From Hetaerina americana (Eukaryota; Arthropoda; Insecta; Odonata; Calopterygidae): 64,000 nucleotides of DNA. Below the pieces are notes generated by a model that had not been told where the DNA came from, ran no database searches, and saw only the letters and a program-made list of their open reading frames with translations. The translations under genes and the position numbers were made by a program. Of the stretch, positions 10,600 to 21,879 are shown piece after piece; the first letter of the stretch is position 1, and every line of letters begins with the position of its first letter. Location of the stretch: assembly GCA_022747635.1 (NCBI GenBank), contig JAKTNV010000042.1:2058501-2122500 (forward strand), written 5' to 3'.

Positions 10600-10700
10600 A
10601 ATTTTTTTATGTAGTCTCCTTTGGCATCTATACATTTTTGCCAGAAACTCTGCCATGCACTATATACATCTTGGAAGGTGCCAAATTCTCTAGAGTATAA
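10600..10700 (-). mobile_element. short mariner C-terminal relic
   Basis: On the minus strand the sequence reads like the last residues of a mariner transposase (FWQKCIDAKGDYI), followed by an AT-rich 3' end. Nothing else of the element is visible. Short and decayed, so moderate confidence only. Confidence 0.45.
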
Positions 10701-11009
10701 ATTGTGGGGAGAGTATATGTAAATAAAAAATTGCTTACATTATGTACGGCTCCATCCTTTCCCCTATCATTCCCTATCACATCTCTTATAGTGAACTCCA
10801 GTAAATAGCAGGGCCCTCTGTATGAGATGTGATGATTAAGTATGCCATTTGACTCTGTAATTTGAATCAATCCATCAAATATTTTTATTTTTTCCACTAG
10901 TAGTCATTGCGAAAGAATGTGTTTTTATGCAGAATAGCAGCTTTGAGTGTACTTGTCATTATTTTCTATCTTCAAAATGATGGTTTGAGCCGTTGAAGTG
11001 GATAACATA

Positions 11010-11762
11010 CGAGGGTCATCCGGAAAGTAGTACCCGTTCGTGAAATAAAGACACAAAAGTAAATATTAACAAACATAAAAAATTTTATTTGAAAGAGGAT
11101 ACTTTAAACTACTTCTCAACATAATCTCCAAGCAAATTAAGGCATTTGTCATAACGTGTGACAAGTTTCTGTATTCCTGCTGCATAGTCCTTCGCCGCCA
11201 GCTCATTGAGATACGCGAGGGACCCATCTTGCACAAATTTTTGCATAATGCAGATGGTGTTTAACAATTTCATGAACAATTGTTCGAGAAACATTGGGAA
11301 AATGCTCACAGATGTCATCAATTGTGACGCGCCGATCGTTCCTCACGAATTCGTCAACTGAGCTCACCAGTTGGTCTGTAATGACAGACGGTCTCTCCGA
11401 ACGCTCATCGTCGTGTGTGTTCCCCCTCCCCATGTTGAAGTTGCGACACCACCGCCGAACAGACGACTCGTCCATTACATTGTCTCCATACACCTCCTTT
11501 AATTGGCGATGAATATCACATGGGCGAACGTTTCTTGCATTGAGGAATTTAATCACTGCCCTCACTTCACAACTGGCGGCGTTCTCAATTTTTTTAAACA
11601 TTGTAAACAATCACAGAAACAACACAGGCAATGCTAGCGTCACGCAACTTGGCTCAGAGAAGGCAGACAAGCCACTGAAGCTATCTGACCTCGTCCAGCG
11701 GCTACTCGCGTCGTCAGCACTTCATGCGGCACGAACGGGTACTACTTTCCGGATGACCCTCG
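11010..11762 (-). mobile_element. mariner-family transposon with both ends, catalytic core deleted
   Basis: Perfect terminal inverted repeats of 33 bases (11010-11042 and 11730-11762, beginning CGAGGGTCATCCGGAAAGTA) are flanked by TA on both sides. The element is 753 bp, against about 1.3 kb for a complete mariner. On the minus strand the transposase starts near 11610 (MFTMFKKIENAASCEVRAV) and keeps the N-terminal helix-turn-helix region through ICARWVPR. It then jumps, with a frameshift, to the C-terminal tail (LNELAAKDYAAGIQKLV...GDYVEK, stop at 11109-11111). The catalytic domain is missing. The intact ends mean it could have been mobilised only by transposase supplied by another copy. Confidence 0.9.
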
Positions 11763-11879
11763 TATATATATAAGAGGGCTGTTCAGTAAAGAGTGACCAT
11801 AAAAATTTTTTTTGCTCGATTATAAAAATTCTACATGCATCAGAAGTGGCCATTTCACGTTGAAACATATTAAGTTTAG

Positions 11880-12480
11880 CTACTTCCATGTCTGATAATA
11901 AAATATGTTTTCCATTTTGTTGTTTCTACAAATTGGACAACCATGCTCCATGTCCAAGTTTTATCATGCCTTTTTCTTGACGTCATTACTCAATGTTTCT
12001 GTCATCACATCCTTCCTTTTGGTGAAAGTTTCTTTGCCTATCGCGATGCTTCTTCTGATGTCCCTATTACTTCGACCGACCTGATCAAAACACTGCCAAA
12101 ATGGGTAAACTGTTCCACCTGGTCAAGTTTTTTTCCTACTATTTTAACATTTAATTTAGCCTAATTCCTTCATAAAAAAGTCATAGCTGGTGTTTTTCTT
12201 ACATTGTTTTGCATCCCATACCTATCACCTTGATTTTTATGTGAATTCAAAAATTACTCTAACCTCATGATTGACAGGCTTAATAAACCTTGGTCATCTG
12301 CAAACCTGACTGACTTGATCAATTCATCACTGATTTCATTCATATCTCCAGTTCTTCTTATTCCTCTTTTACCAATTTGTCTACATGGGGAAGGCTATTT
12401 ATATTAATAAGTCAAAAATATCTGTCACAAATCTCTGTTGTCCATGAAAATGCATAATACTGTCTTTGAAGAAGAGGCTC
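11880..12480 (-). mobile_element. non-LTR retrotransposon fragment with FADD box
   Basis: On the minus strand: ...NEISDELIKSVRFADDQGLL (the reverse-transcriptase catalytic FADD block, kept here), then, with frame changes, a segment like LDQVEQFTHFGSVL. These are the palm and thumb blocks of a LINE reverse transcriptase. The style resembles the copy at 8070-9565, but in the opposite orientation. Stops and frameshifts are frequent. Confidence 0.6.
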
Positions 12481-12489
12481 TGGTTAATA

Positions 12490-13206
12490 CTTCCCAGCAA
12501 CAGAAACTAGAAAATTTTTACCTCCAGCTTTTAGGGGAGCCCCTAGCTATTCATAGAGTCTCTGTTTCCTTGGATTGATCCCTTTTGGCTCTTCAATTCT
12601 AAGTTCAGGTTGTTGCACTTTCCCCTTTGCCAACCTCTGCTCTAAGAGATCTCATTCTAGTGATTCCATTCTCTTCTCTTGCTCTCTCAAGAGACTCAAC
12701 GTGGATATATATTTTAGTATATTTGGCATACTCTGTCTGATGTGGCTACAGCTAATTGAATCCATAAAAGTGAAATATTTTTTTAGTTTCTCTTCAGTTA
12801 ATGACAGGAGTTTCATGGATGTTTACCAAATGTATAATGAAGAAATGGTGATGCATTCCTGGAGACTTACAGAACTATGATGAAGGAGCTTATTTACCCA
12901 ATGTCATAATTAGAATACACATATCTGAGGAACAAACTACCCATATATAATGAGGAAGTTTGAACAGTTCAAGGTAGTGAATAGATTGTAGTTGGCTGTT
13001 AGGTTCTGTAAAAGTCACTGTAGTTGTTCTAGACAGAATCATAAGATTTCTATCCATCTATAGATTTCCATAGTGATTATTATTGTGTGCACTTCCCCAG
13101 GCAGTGCATAATTCATATAATCAGCAGTAGTTTTCACCCAATTAAAATTTTGGAGATTTTATCAATAATTTTGTGTATTAACATCAGTTTTTAAAATTCA
13201 TTATAG
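12490..13206. other. intron end before the zinc-finger exon
   Basis: No coding exon fits here. The stretch ends with a plausible branch and pyrimidine region and the acceptor TTCATTATAG|AT at 13206. Confidence 0.4.
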
Positions 13207-14510
13207 ATCTACATCACCCCAAGGAATCAGCAGTTGGATATCCTGAAAGTAGCATCCTTGGAGACAGTGAGAGTGCCACGACAATAAGAAGTTTGAGAAG
13301 TCATGAGAAGGACAGAAATTCAACTAACAATGTAGTGCAGTGTAGTGAGCCCTATCCTGTTGTGGATTCTTCTTTGAAAGATTGTTATAAAATGCAGAAA
13401 AATCAGGTTGTTGTTGTTAAGAAGGAAGAATCTGTCATCTCATCAGAGATACATTCCTCTAAGGATGTTGAGATGTTGCTAAAAGGAAATCGAACTCTAG
13501 GAAATTCACCCCTTCATATAATGGTCACCAAAGATCTGAAATCTTGGAATCATGCAAGGCTGAGACCAAGAAAGGATGTCAAGAAATCTTGCATGAGTCC
13601 ACCATCTAGTGATGAAGGAAGTGATGAAGTGTTTTCTTGTCACATTTGTGGGAACATTTTTTACCACAAAAGTAGTCTAAAGTCTCATTTGATGAGCCAC
13701 AATTCAGTGTCACTGTTTGAGTGTGAGGCCTGTGGGAATAAGTTCAATAGTAAACACTTGCTAAGCAAACATGCATGCAACCTTCAGCTGGAGCTGAGAG
13801 GTGTGGGGCCCAGTGTACAGCTCCACGCTAGGACTTCCTCGGATTCATCCTCCAGTCCCAAAATTTGCAATTCCAAAAAGCCATTTGAGTGTGGGGTATG
13901 TGGGAGAGGATTTCATAAATGCGAAAACCTTGAGGAGCACATTCATACTCACACTGGCTCCAGAGAGTATGAATCCACCTCCTTCGATAGGGAATGCAAC
14001 AGCAAGAGCAGTGTCTTGACTCACCGTGCCACTGTTCGCCGTGAATCTCCCGTGATGTGCAAATGTGGGGTGTGTGGCAAGAAATTCGCCCGCTCTTACT
14101 TCAAGAGGCACCAAAGGAGCCATCTGAATGTACAGAGATATACATGTAATGAGTGTGGGAACAGCTTTATACAAAAGTGTCACCTGAAGGTTCACATGAG
14201 GGTTCACACAGGTGACCGTCCTTTCAAATGCACTTTTTGTTCAAAGGATTTTGCCCAGAGTGGCAATCTGAGGGAGCACCTGAGAGTTCATACTGGCGAC
14301 CGGCCTTATAAGTGTCCAGTTTGTTCAAAGGATTTTGCTCATAGTAGCAATCTGAAGGGGCATCAAAGAGTACATACTGGCATAAAACCTTACTCTTGTC
14401 CTAAGTGTGGTCAGTGCTTCTCTCACAATCAGTCATTTAAGAGGCACTTGCTAAGCCACACGGAATGTGGCATATCGGTTCAAGGTGTTTTGTCAAAGGT
14501 TTGCCATTAG
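13207..14510 (+). CDS. C2H2 zinc-finger protein, 3'-terminal exon with finger array
   Basis: A likely DNA-binding transcriptional regulator acting in the nucleus. The exon enters with AT completing a split codon from 6243 (D), and the next codons read LHHPKESAVGYPESS. It ends at TAG 14508-14510, giving 433 codons after the split one. A polar leader of about 140 residues includes VVVVKKEESV, a possible SUMO site (VKKE). Seven canonical C2H2 fingers follow, starting at FSCHICGNIF, FECGVCGRGF, CKCGVCGKKF, YTCNECGNSF, FKCTFCSKDF, YKCPVCSKDF and YSCPKCGQCF. Two degenerate fingers lie among them: FECEACGNKF lacks its last histidine, and REYESTSFDREC has lost its first cysteines. TGDRP/TGIKP linkers join the last four fingers. 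No family member is specifically recognised, so the target site is unknown. Joined to exons A2, B2 and C the protein is about 610 residues plus a missing N-terminus. Confidence 0.92.
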
Positions 14511-14693
14511 GCAAGTATGAAGAGGCATTCTGGGATTAACCAAGGGAGTTGTTCCAAATGAAAATAAGACTAATAATGATTGATGTCAAAGAATGGACCA
14601 ATGTAATGGCCTAGGCCTAGTTTGTGTTGAAACATTATTATATAATGCTAGTGGATCATTACATCATCATTTCTACTGGATGAAATAATTTTA

Positions 14694-14699
14694 AATAAA
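14694..14699 (+). terminator. polyadenylation signal AATAAA of the zinc-finger gene
   Basis: This is a clear AATAAA hexamer about 185 bases downstream of the zinc-finger stop codon; no gene follows on this strand before the LINE tail. Confidence 0.6.
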
Positions 14700-14719
14700 T
14701 AATTCCAAAACATAAAAGG

Positions 14720-15050
14720 AAAATCGACAAGGAAGTGCTGGGTGTTGTAGGGGAGGAGAGAGTATTGTTGAGAGATATTCAAATGAGGCTGGAAAGATGG
14801 ATGTAGAGCGTTTTGATTGGCAATGGGATGTTGAAGACTGTGATGAAGGGGAGAACGTTAAACAAACAAGGAAGGGGATGGAATAGGGTAGATGGAGTGA
14901 AGGGAGGAAGGAAGTATATGGAATTGAAGGACTTATTATACTGTTGGATGTCAGGTTGTGTTTTGTTGGGAGAGAGGCAAGGGAATTATCATTATATGAT
15001 TAAGTAGCCATGTCCATCCACCAAACCTACCTTAATTGGTAGAATATCAA
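14720..15050 (+). mobile_element. 3' end of a non-LTR retrotransposon
   Basis: The sequence matches the C-terminus and 3' tail of the copy at 8070-9565: a coding part with GNGMLKTVMKGRTLNKQGRG and GGRKYMELKD, and then CATCCACCAAACCTACCTTAA. It lies immediately beyond the zinc-finger gene. It is 5'-truncated, as most LINE insertions are. Confidence 0.7.
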
Positions 15051-15059
15051 GAGAGAATA

Positions 15060-16370
15060 ACTTCAAAGTCAGACACCTTGTGTGCTGAATCAGGGTGCCA
15101 AGGTTGAAGTGTGAGCACAATGTTTGACTTTGAGTGTACATACATCAGTTTTGAGGCTGCAGTATTTGGCTGGATTTTTGTCTTGGTGTTTTAGGTAAGG
15201 TTATCATTTTGTCTGACTCTCCTAGTAGGCATATAAGATATAGTATTAGTATAAGATAAGCATTCTTGCATGTGAAGAAAGAAGAAATTTCAGGGGAGGA
15301 ACATAGCATCACCTGCGTTTGATGTTTTCTGAAAGACAATATGGTGACTGATAATGTAAAAGATCCCATATTTTTGTTTCATATCTCTCTTTACGTTGTG
15401 TGCATCAAATGAGTTACCATATAATCATGCTAAAGCTTACAAAGAAGTTCCTATTTATTTTCATTCATCAAGGTGTACACATTATTGTACAAAGAAGTTC
15501 TTTTTTATTGTCATTCATAAAGTTATACACGTTATTGTGAAATATAAAGGTATATTTACAAAGCATATTTGATACAATGCCATATAAAACCGCACTGCAC
15601 TCCCTAGACATTATGCTCATGTCTCAGTTATCAATATTTCATTCGTAATTATTCCCTCTAAAGTTCATAATTCTTGGGTTATCTCCTCCTACTCCTAATT
15701 AAGTCATCAATTCCCTTCTGATTCGTATTTACTGGAGGAAACAACACCAAAAATAACTCCTAAACATATGTCCTCAATGTCAACACTTACTGTGGTGCAT
15801 CAGTGTGTCAATGTTTCCCCTTAAGTGTGAGCTGTAACTGTTTGATTTTGAGGGTATATGAGTTATAAAACGGTTATATTTGGCATTCCCAGCAAGTATT
15901 ATTTAAGATAAAGATTCTGGCATAAGATATATTTCCTGTATGTATCATTGGTGTGCATGATCTATAATCTGTGTGTGTAAGTAAAAGGAATTTCAGGGTT
16001 AGAGCCATTCTAATGATCCTTTGAATTAAATTTTTTTATATGGCCACAAAGTGACTGTTAATGTAAAATATTTATGCATCTGTCACTGAGCCACTTGCAT
16101 AATTGGTATGAGACACATTATCCTTGTATATTTGTTTTTGTTTGAATTTATTTATTTGGTCTTATAATGAAGAACCATACATACAGTGTGTTCCTTCTAA
16201 AAAGTTCCTTTTTCTTCTCGTTTATGAAGGTATTCACATATTATCTCTTGAATATATTATATAGATATATGTAGATTTTTAAGTGATCATCTTGATAATG
16301 TGTATTTGATACATTCTAATTGAAAACCAAGATGCACTAATAGGCATCATGCCTTGGATCTCAATGTTGC
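15060..16370. repeat. diverged tandem duplication, period about 710 bp, with a local 50-bp repeat
   Basis: Segments at about 15060-15650 and 15780-16370 can be aligned by eye through several landmarks in the same order: AAGTGTGAGC..GTTTGA.TTTGAG; a GTGACTG.TAATGTAAAA block; AAGTTCCT...TTCAT..AAGGT.T.CACA; and TATTTGATACA. Within the first segment, 15439-15488 and 15489-15538 are two close copies of a 50-bp unit (ACAAAGAAGTTC...TTATTGT). No coding potential was seen. Confidence 0.5.
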
Positions 16371-16541
16371 ATGCACAATTGCACCCTGTGCTTTGAATAT
16401 CTGAATCACAGGTAACTCCATGGATAAAATCTAGATCATGAATTTGAATTGAATCATTTTATTTATCTGGATCACAGTCACACTTTGATTTGTGGATAAC
16501 TGACTATCCAAAGCCACATGTATTTCTTGAAAATTCATATA

Positions 16542-17432
16542 TGAGGGTGGTTCAATAAGTACCCGTGTTAGAAATGAAGAAACCATTTTTTCAAAAACAT
16601 TTTTTGCATTTTTCAAAATAGTCCCCTTTTAGAAAGATACACTTCTCCCATCATTCCGGCCATTTTTGTAACCCGTCCAAAAAAAGGATTTGCCGAATTT
16701 TCCAAAATACACCTCTGTCTTGGCGATAACTTCCTTGTTTGAGCTAATTTTTTTTCCCGCGAGCCATTTCTTCATGTTAGGGAATAAGAAAGAGTCGCAG
16801 GGAGCCAGATCGGGTGAATACGGGGGGTGCAGTAGCAATTCATAACGAAGTTCATGCAGTTTGGCGGCGACAACTCCTCATCAGCTCGCTGTCCACCGTG
16901 AGCAATCGCATCACCCATCAGGCCAACATATCATGTAAAATATTAATTGCCGTTCCGTTCGACACACCCACGGCCTCTGCTACTTCGCGCAATTTCGTTC
17001 GTCGATCAGCAAGAATCATGTCGTGGACTTTTTGAATGATTTCCTCGGTAACCACGTCTGCCGGGCATCCTGGTCGCTCCTCATCAAAAACAGATGTTCA
17101 CCCATGTTTAAATTCGTTGAACCAATATCTAACTGTGGTCATAGATGGCGAAGTGCCCCCATAAACAGCATCCAACTTTGCTTTTATCTCCTCGCATTTC
17201 TTCCCATCCAAAAACGAAAAGCAAATTACCGAATGATACTGCTCTTTTTCCATATTATTGAAAATCATGAAACTCGTCTTACTCGAATGGCTGTCAAATC
17301 CAAACTAAACTTTAAATCAGTCTGAAATTTGTTTCACTGTCGTTTGATAGATGACAGCACATGATGATAACATAAACTTCCCTCAGGAAAGCCCTTTGTT
17401 GTCAAACATGGGTACTTATTGAACCACCCTCG
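16542..17432 (-). mobile_element. mariner-family transposon, decayed, both ends present
   Basis: Terminal inverted repeats (left TGAGGGTGGTTCAATAAGTA, right its near-perfect reverse complement ending CACCCTCG at 17432) are flanked by TA. On the minus strand the transposase N-terminus reads MEKEQYHSVICFSFLDGKKC.., VRYWFNEFKHG, DEERPGCPADVVTEEIIQKV and LADRRTKLREVAEAV. The end keeps HPPYSPDLAPCDSFLFPNMK, with the NxxD-type block before the last catalytic aspartate. The 891-bp length shows that the middle is deleted, and stops interrupt the rest. It is a different mariner subfamily from those at 6290 and 11010. Confidence 0.85.
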
Positions 17433-17434
17433 TA

Positions 17435-18460
17435 TTCGAATAATCTGACTGCTGAGGGTTTTTGTTATGGTTAATGTTTATTCTGAAAATAATTTTATTT
17501 TTATCCAAATTCATTGGTATTAGAGAGATAATTTCTCGTGGAAATGTATCTCTACCAGTGTGTTTGCATGCAGGCCCTATAGGGTTATTCTACTTTCAAA
17601 AGACCTTTGAAGTTGAGATTTTTTTACCCTGGTAGGTTTTGTATCAAATTTGATAGGAAAAACTCTGAAACACCTCATGGGTCTCTTATACCCTCTGTAG
17701 TGGGAATAATAAAAATAATTTGTTGGAATAACCTAAGTGAACAGCAGATAAGTCTTGCTAGTGAAGTGTATGAATTTAGTTATTCAAGTATATTCCATGA
17801 GAGAGAATCTCACTATCCATACGGGATAAGTATTCTCTGAGAGTACAATGGTGCTATTATCTTTTATTTATGTAGCCAAGAATCAAATTGTTGTTGCAAA
17901 TATAACTTTCACCAATGGAACTTATGAAAGGAGGACGAGCTACACTTTACCAGTGGGTTTTTAATGGATATAGTTTTTGCATTATCTAGTCATCATTAAC
18001 ATCATGTATATGTATTGCTGTAACCATTTCTGTATGATTAATTTGATTTTTCCTATCAGTTTGACTCACCTCTGGAATTACCCTATATTATTGAAATTAT
18101 AGTATGCCATTAAATGATACAATTTTGATTATGAAACTTCAAATTTGAGTTTTAATGCAAAGCAGATAAATTGCATACTGAAGTTAAATCTCAGTCCTTA
18201 TTCTAAATAAGTTTTTAATTCTAAAAATTTTACGAGAAACCTTTATTTATCCTTCTCTCCCAAGAGAAGTGAAAGTGCAGATTTGATTTCTTAAATCTTA
18301 GTAACTGGTATGCTTTGTCTCTATGTTACATGGTAAGAAAATATGGTATTGTAGTACTAAAATGCTTGAATATATAGTGCAGGCTTCTGTAAGATGCTGA
18401 AGCATTAAGTCGACAGATGTCATGACAGAAGTCATGCTTTAATATTCAGTTAATAAAAAT
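17435..18460. other. intergenic or intronic, nothing recognised
   Basis: AT-rich sequence between the two convergent genes. The last exon of the UCP gene could lie in 14.7-22.6 kb, but I could not find it. Confidence 0.35.
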
Positions 18461-18469
18461 GGAACAATT

Positions 18470-18720
18470 TTAGGGTAAAAAAATCATTTGCCTTGACTGG
18501 AATTCAAATCCAAATCCATTCGATGTCCGGCCGAGTGCTTTAGCCAAGTAATCTACCAAGGCACCCTCTGGCACTTTAATATTTTGGGGCCTGTAAAGGA
18601 ACAAGATGTTGTGACGAGATACAATGTCCAAGGCATTCAAATCCCAGTCAAGTCGAATGATTAATGACTGTGAAATTGTATCATTGTAATGCACAATTAG
18701 CGGATGACACCATTAAAAGT
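18470..18720 (-). mobile_element. tRNA-derived SINE
   Basis: On the minus strand the region reads GGTGCCTTGGTAGATTACTT, GGCTAAAGCACTCGGCCGGA and GGATTTGAATTCCAGTCAAG in succession, that is, a tRNA-like head with an A box (TGGTAG...TTGGC) and a B box (GGATTTGAATTCC). The anticodon arm is degenerate, so this is not a working tRNA gene. The flank on the higher-coordinate side also resembles the copy at 26790-26960, so the repeat probably extends there. Confidence 0.65.
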
Positions 18721-18729
18721 TACTGTCGT

Positions 18730-20146
18730 GGCATCTTTTGTTGGCTGACCATGGTTGTGGTATGGAGTATCATTATAAAGGTGTCTTGACTAGGTGAGTG
18801 GTCTCATATACATAACTGGGTATTCAGAGAGAGGATGGTTTTTGGTTGCAGTGACTCACTCCAAACCGAAATGCCTTAGCTTCCACTACCCCTCACCAGA
18901 GTATCTTTGTACATGAGACTGCTCTCCTGATCCAGAACCTTCAAAATTACACTCAGTATCAAAACCATGGGTGGCTATATGAAAGAAATGTAGAAATTTA
19001 CAAGTGATTTTAATTTACCTAATTGAATTAATTTTACTGCAATATTTTCATTTAGGAGAGTCTATACAAATTGAGCATCATCAAAATATGTTCATTAGAA
19101 TTCCAAAGAAATATTAATATATTTATAAGAATGTGATTTAGAATGAAAATGTTCATGGGTTGGTATCATTTGCCTTGAATGTTCATTCAACAATTTCACC
19201 CAACAATATTGTGCGCTCATCTTTTGCTTTCCACATGTGATTGCGGACTTTCAGGGCATCTTACTGTCACCAATTATGTAATGAATTGTTGCTGAGCAAG
19301 ACAACAATTATTTTAAATACCCCAAAGAAATAAAGGTTCTGTAGTATTCAGTTGATTTTAATCTCAGTGATATTGTCAGGTTTTTTACCCTCTTTCATGA
19401 TTTTTGTGATCAGCCAACGAAATTTACAAGCTGATAGCATTCCAGTGACTGGAGATGCTGAAACAAAGTTAACATATATGTTCTTTTGTGGATATTGCAG
19501 CATTTGTGTAAAATCCTCTGCTATCATCAAATGAGCTACCTATGTGGTCAAGCGAACCATAATTATTGACACAGCCAATTGTATCTGCAATACTCATTGT
19601 GTTATGTCATTGATCAGTATTTAAGGCTTGCATATTTATGCATTAAAAGTTTTAAATATATAAAAAAACAATTTATTTTAAAATATCTCTTTTACAAAAA
19701 TATATTATTTTCTGAGACGCTAAACATCAAGTGTTATTTTGGTTATGAACTCGTCTTACGAACAATTTTAACTGTTCATAGGTCAACCACATCACAATAT
19801 TCCAGCTCACCAATCTGGCAAAGGATGGTGTAAATCTGAAATGAAAGAAAATATCATGAATCATGTGGATAGGTATATAATGGCATCCTTGAAGCGTTGA
19901 AGTAATAAATTACATTAATGAAATGAAATAAGCGAGTAACCATAAAAATATTTTGTCTCTTGCCAGAAGTGTTAGCCTGGGGAATAACATGTTTGATACA
20001 TAATCCTAATGCCTACCGTTGGCTTTAGTTCTGTATTTGGCATAGAACCACAGTCATTGACCTGAAGATGGCATGGATGTTGAGTCAAGTGTGGTGGTAA
20101 ATCTATATTGATTTCAAGTGCATAAAGCCACCAGGTGCATAGAAAA
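18730..20146. other. nothing recognised
   Basis: AT-rich noncoding sequence. Short open frames at 19348-19530 on both strands have no recognisable domain and look random. Confidence 0.35.
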
Positions 20147-20158
20147 GCAAGAAATAGT

Positions 20159-20390
20159 AATAAAATGAAGAATACAATGTATCTTTCCACTGTCCTTTAT
20201 TCACGTACAACTAGTTTCAACGCTCAAGCATCATCATCAGGTACTTGATGGTACTTGAAGGTACCCGATGATGACGCTTGAGGGTTGAAACTAGTTGTAC
20301 GTGAATAAAGGACAGTGGAAAGATACATTGTATTCTTCATTTAATTAACATGAATTTCCACAAAGTTTAGCTGGGAGCAATTGAATATTT
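20159..20390. mobile_element. foldback element 2 with hammerhead-like arms
   Basis: An inverted repeat with arms of about 85 bases lies around a short centre (about 20245-20258). A 12-bp direct repeat, GCAAGAAATAGT (20147-20158 and 20391-20402), flanks it. A one-sided tail of about 50 bases follows the right arm and contains TTTCCACAAAGTT, also found in the tail of foldback 3. Read outwards, the left arm (minus strand) carries GTAC, CTGATGA, the stem GATGC/GCGTT, GAAAC, TAGTT and GTAC. The two GTAC pieces could pair as stem I. In the right arm the core has changed to CCGATGA. There is no coding capacity. Confidence 0.8.
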
Positions 20391-20402
20391 GCAAGAAATA
20401 GT

Positions 20403-21480
20403 TCCTATTTAGGTCAAATACTTTACACCTACCTCCGATAACTCTAAATATTGCTTATCATAAAATGACTAGAATAATCATTAATTTTGTACAAATATGC
20501 ATTTTGAACTTTAAGTGGCAGATTCAACTTCATTGATGTGAATGTAATGTTTAAAATATTTCCCATGTGAATTGCATGAATGTAAATAAAAAAAGGTCAA
20601 TACTATAGATTTAGTATGGGTTTATGGTACAACTAAACAGTCTAGTCAATTTGGGTTTCCTGGAAATTATGTGATAATGAGGCATTGGTTAGCATTCACC
20701 AACTGTGCATAGGACTTGCCTGGCTGGGTCAACAGTCTAATGGCATAGAAATGGTAGCAACTGAAAAATTTAGTGGCATTTGTTGCTACAAGCAAATGAG
20801 AAGAACATGGGTTAATGGGTGTAAAATTGAATAAGAATTTTGGATATGGGTAGTAAAAATTATTAAATAGTTCAATAAAAAATTATCAGATGGAAGAGAA
20901 GATGAAAACACAAAGTGAAAGGTTAATTATTGAAAAATAGGAAGTAGAAGACAAACTGACTGGATTGTGTAACGTTACATGGCCCTCAGATGGCCAAAAG
21001 CAAGAGGAAAAAGAATTGGTCATTTTTAAATTTTTCATGAAAAAGTGTAGTTAGTTTTTAGAAAGGCATTATGTAATTATTTGTTTCAAATTTTTTTTCC
21101 TGTTGACAGTATGTTTACTTTCCCATATTTCAAGTGCATTCGTGTTTACATATTTGCTTATTTACTTAAATTACATACATATTTTACCTACATATTTGGC
21201 ATATTTTTCTTTCTTGGTTAAGGTTCAAAATTTTGATTTTTCACTTTATAATTGGAAATTTCATTTCATCGTTTACTTGTGTTATTTATTGATTTCATTA
21301 TGTGATCTATTTATTTTTTTAATTGTGTACCTGCATAGTTTGTAATTAAATTGATGAATATGTAGATATCATTCACACATTTCTACTCCTGCTAATGTAA
21401 TGACAGCATTTTTTCCTATTTTATTTTTACACCCTAGTTGCAGATGAGATAGTATGTTCTTCCCCAATTAAATCAGGGAT
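20403..21480. other. nothing recognised
   Basis: AT-rich noncoding sequence with no supported exon or element. Confidence 0.35.
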
Positions 21481-21482
21481 GG

Positions 21483-21539
21483 AAATAGTTTCATCAATTT
21501 CAAATAGTTTCATCAATTTCAAATAGTTTCATCAATTTC
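21483..21539 (+). repeat. three exact 19-bp tandem repeats
   Basis: AAATAGTTTCATCAATTTC occurs three times in direct succession (21483, 21502, 21521). Confidence 0.9.
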
Positions 21540-21879
21540 ATTCAATAGTGGATCAGTTTCCCTCAGTACATTTTGCCCCTCAAGAGAATCTGCACTCTTG
21601 TTTCTCATCTTTAACAGTCTCATGTCTTTGTTCTCTCCCCTTGACTTGGAAGTTACTGGCCTCCAAAAAATGCCTTGAAAATTTGAAACCTATTAACAAA
21701 ACCAAAGCAGTTTTCTAAGCGACATATGTCATGTATCATATCATAGCTACATTGATCTATTGGTAGATGTTTTGGCTGACAAGCTATCAGTATTACTTTA
21801 GGTATTAAATAAGCATTATTGTAATTTTATTACTTTTACCAGTTAAGATAAAATGAAATACTTCCTGGTTATATTTCAT

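Noticed and set aside
13845..14207. 120-codon frame antisense to the zinc fingers
   Set aside because: Shadow of the finger-coding strand.
18510..18565. tRNA gene on the minus strand
   Set aside because: The A and B boxes are present, but the anticodon arm and acceptor pairing are degenerate and similar sequence recurs at 26.8 kb, so it is a SINE.
21483..21539. CRISPR-like array
   Set aside because: Three direct 19-bp copies without spacers, in animal DNA; a simple tandem repeat.
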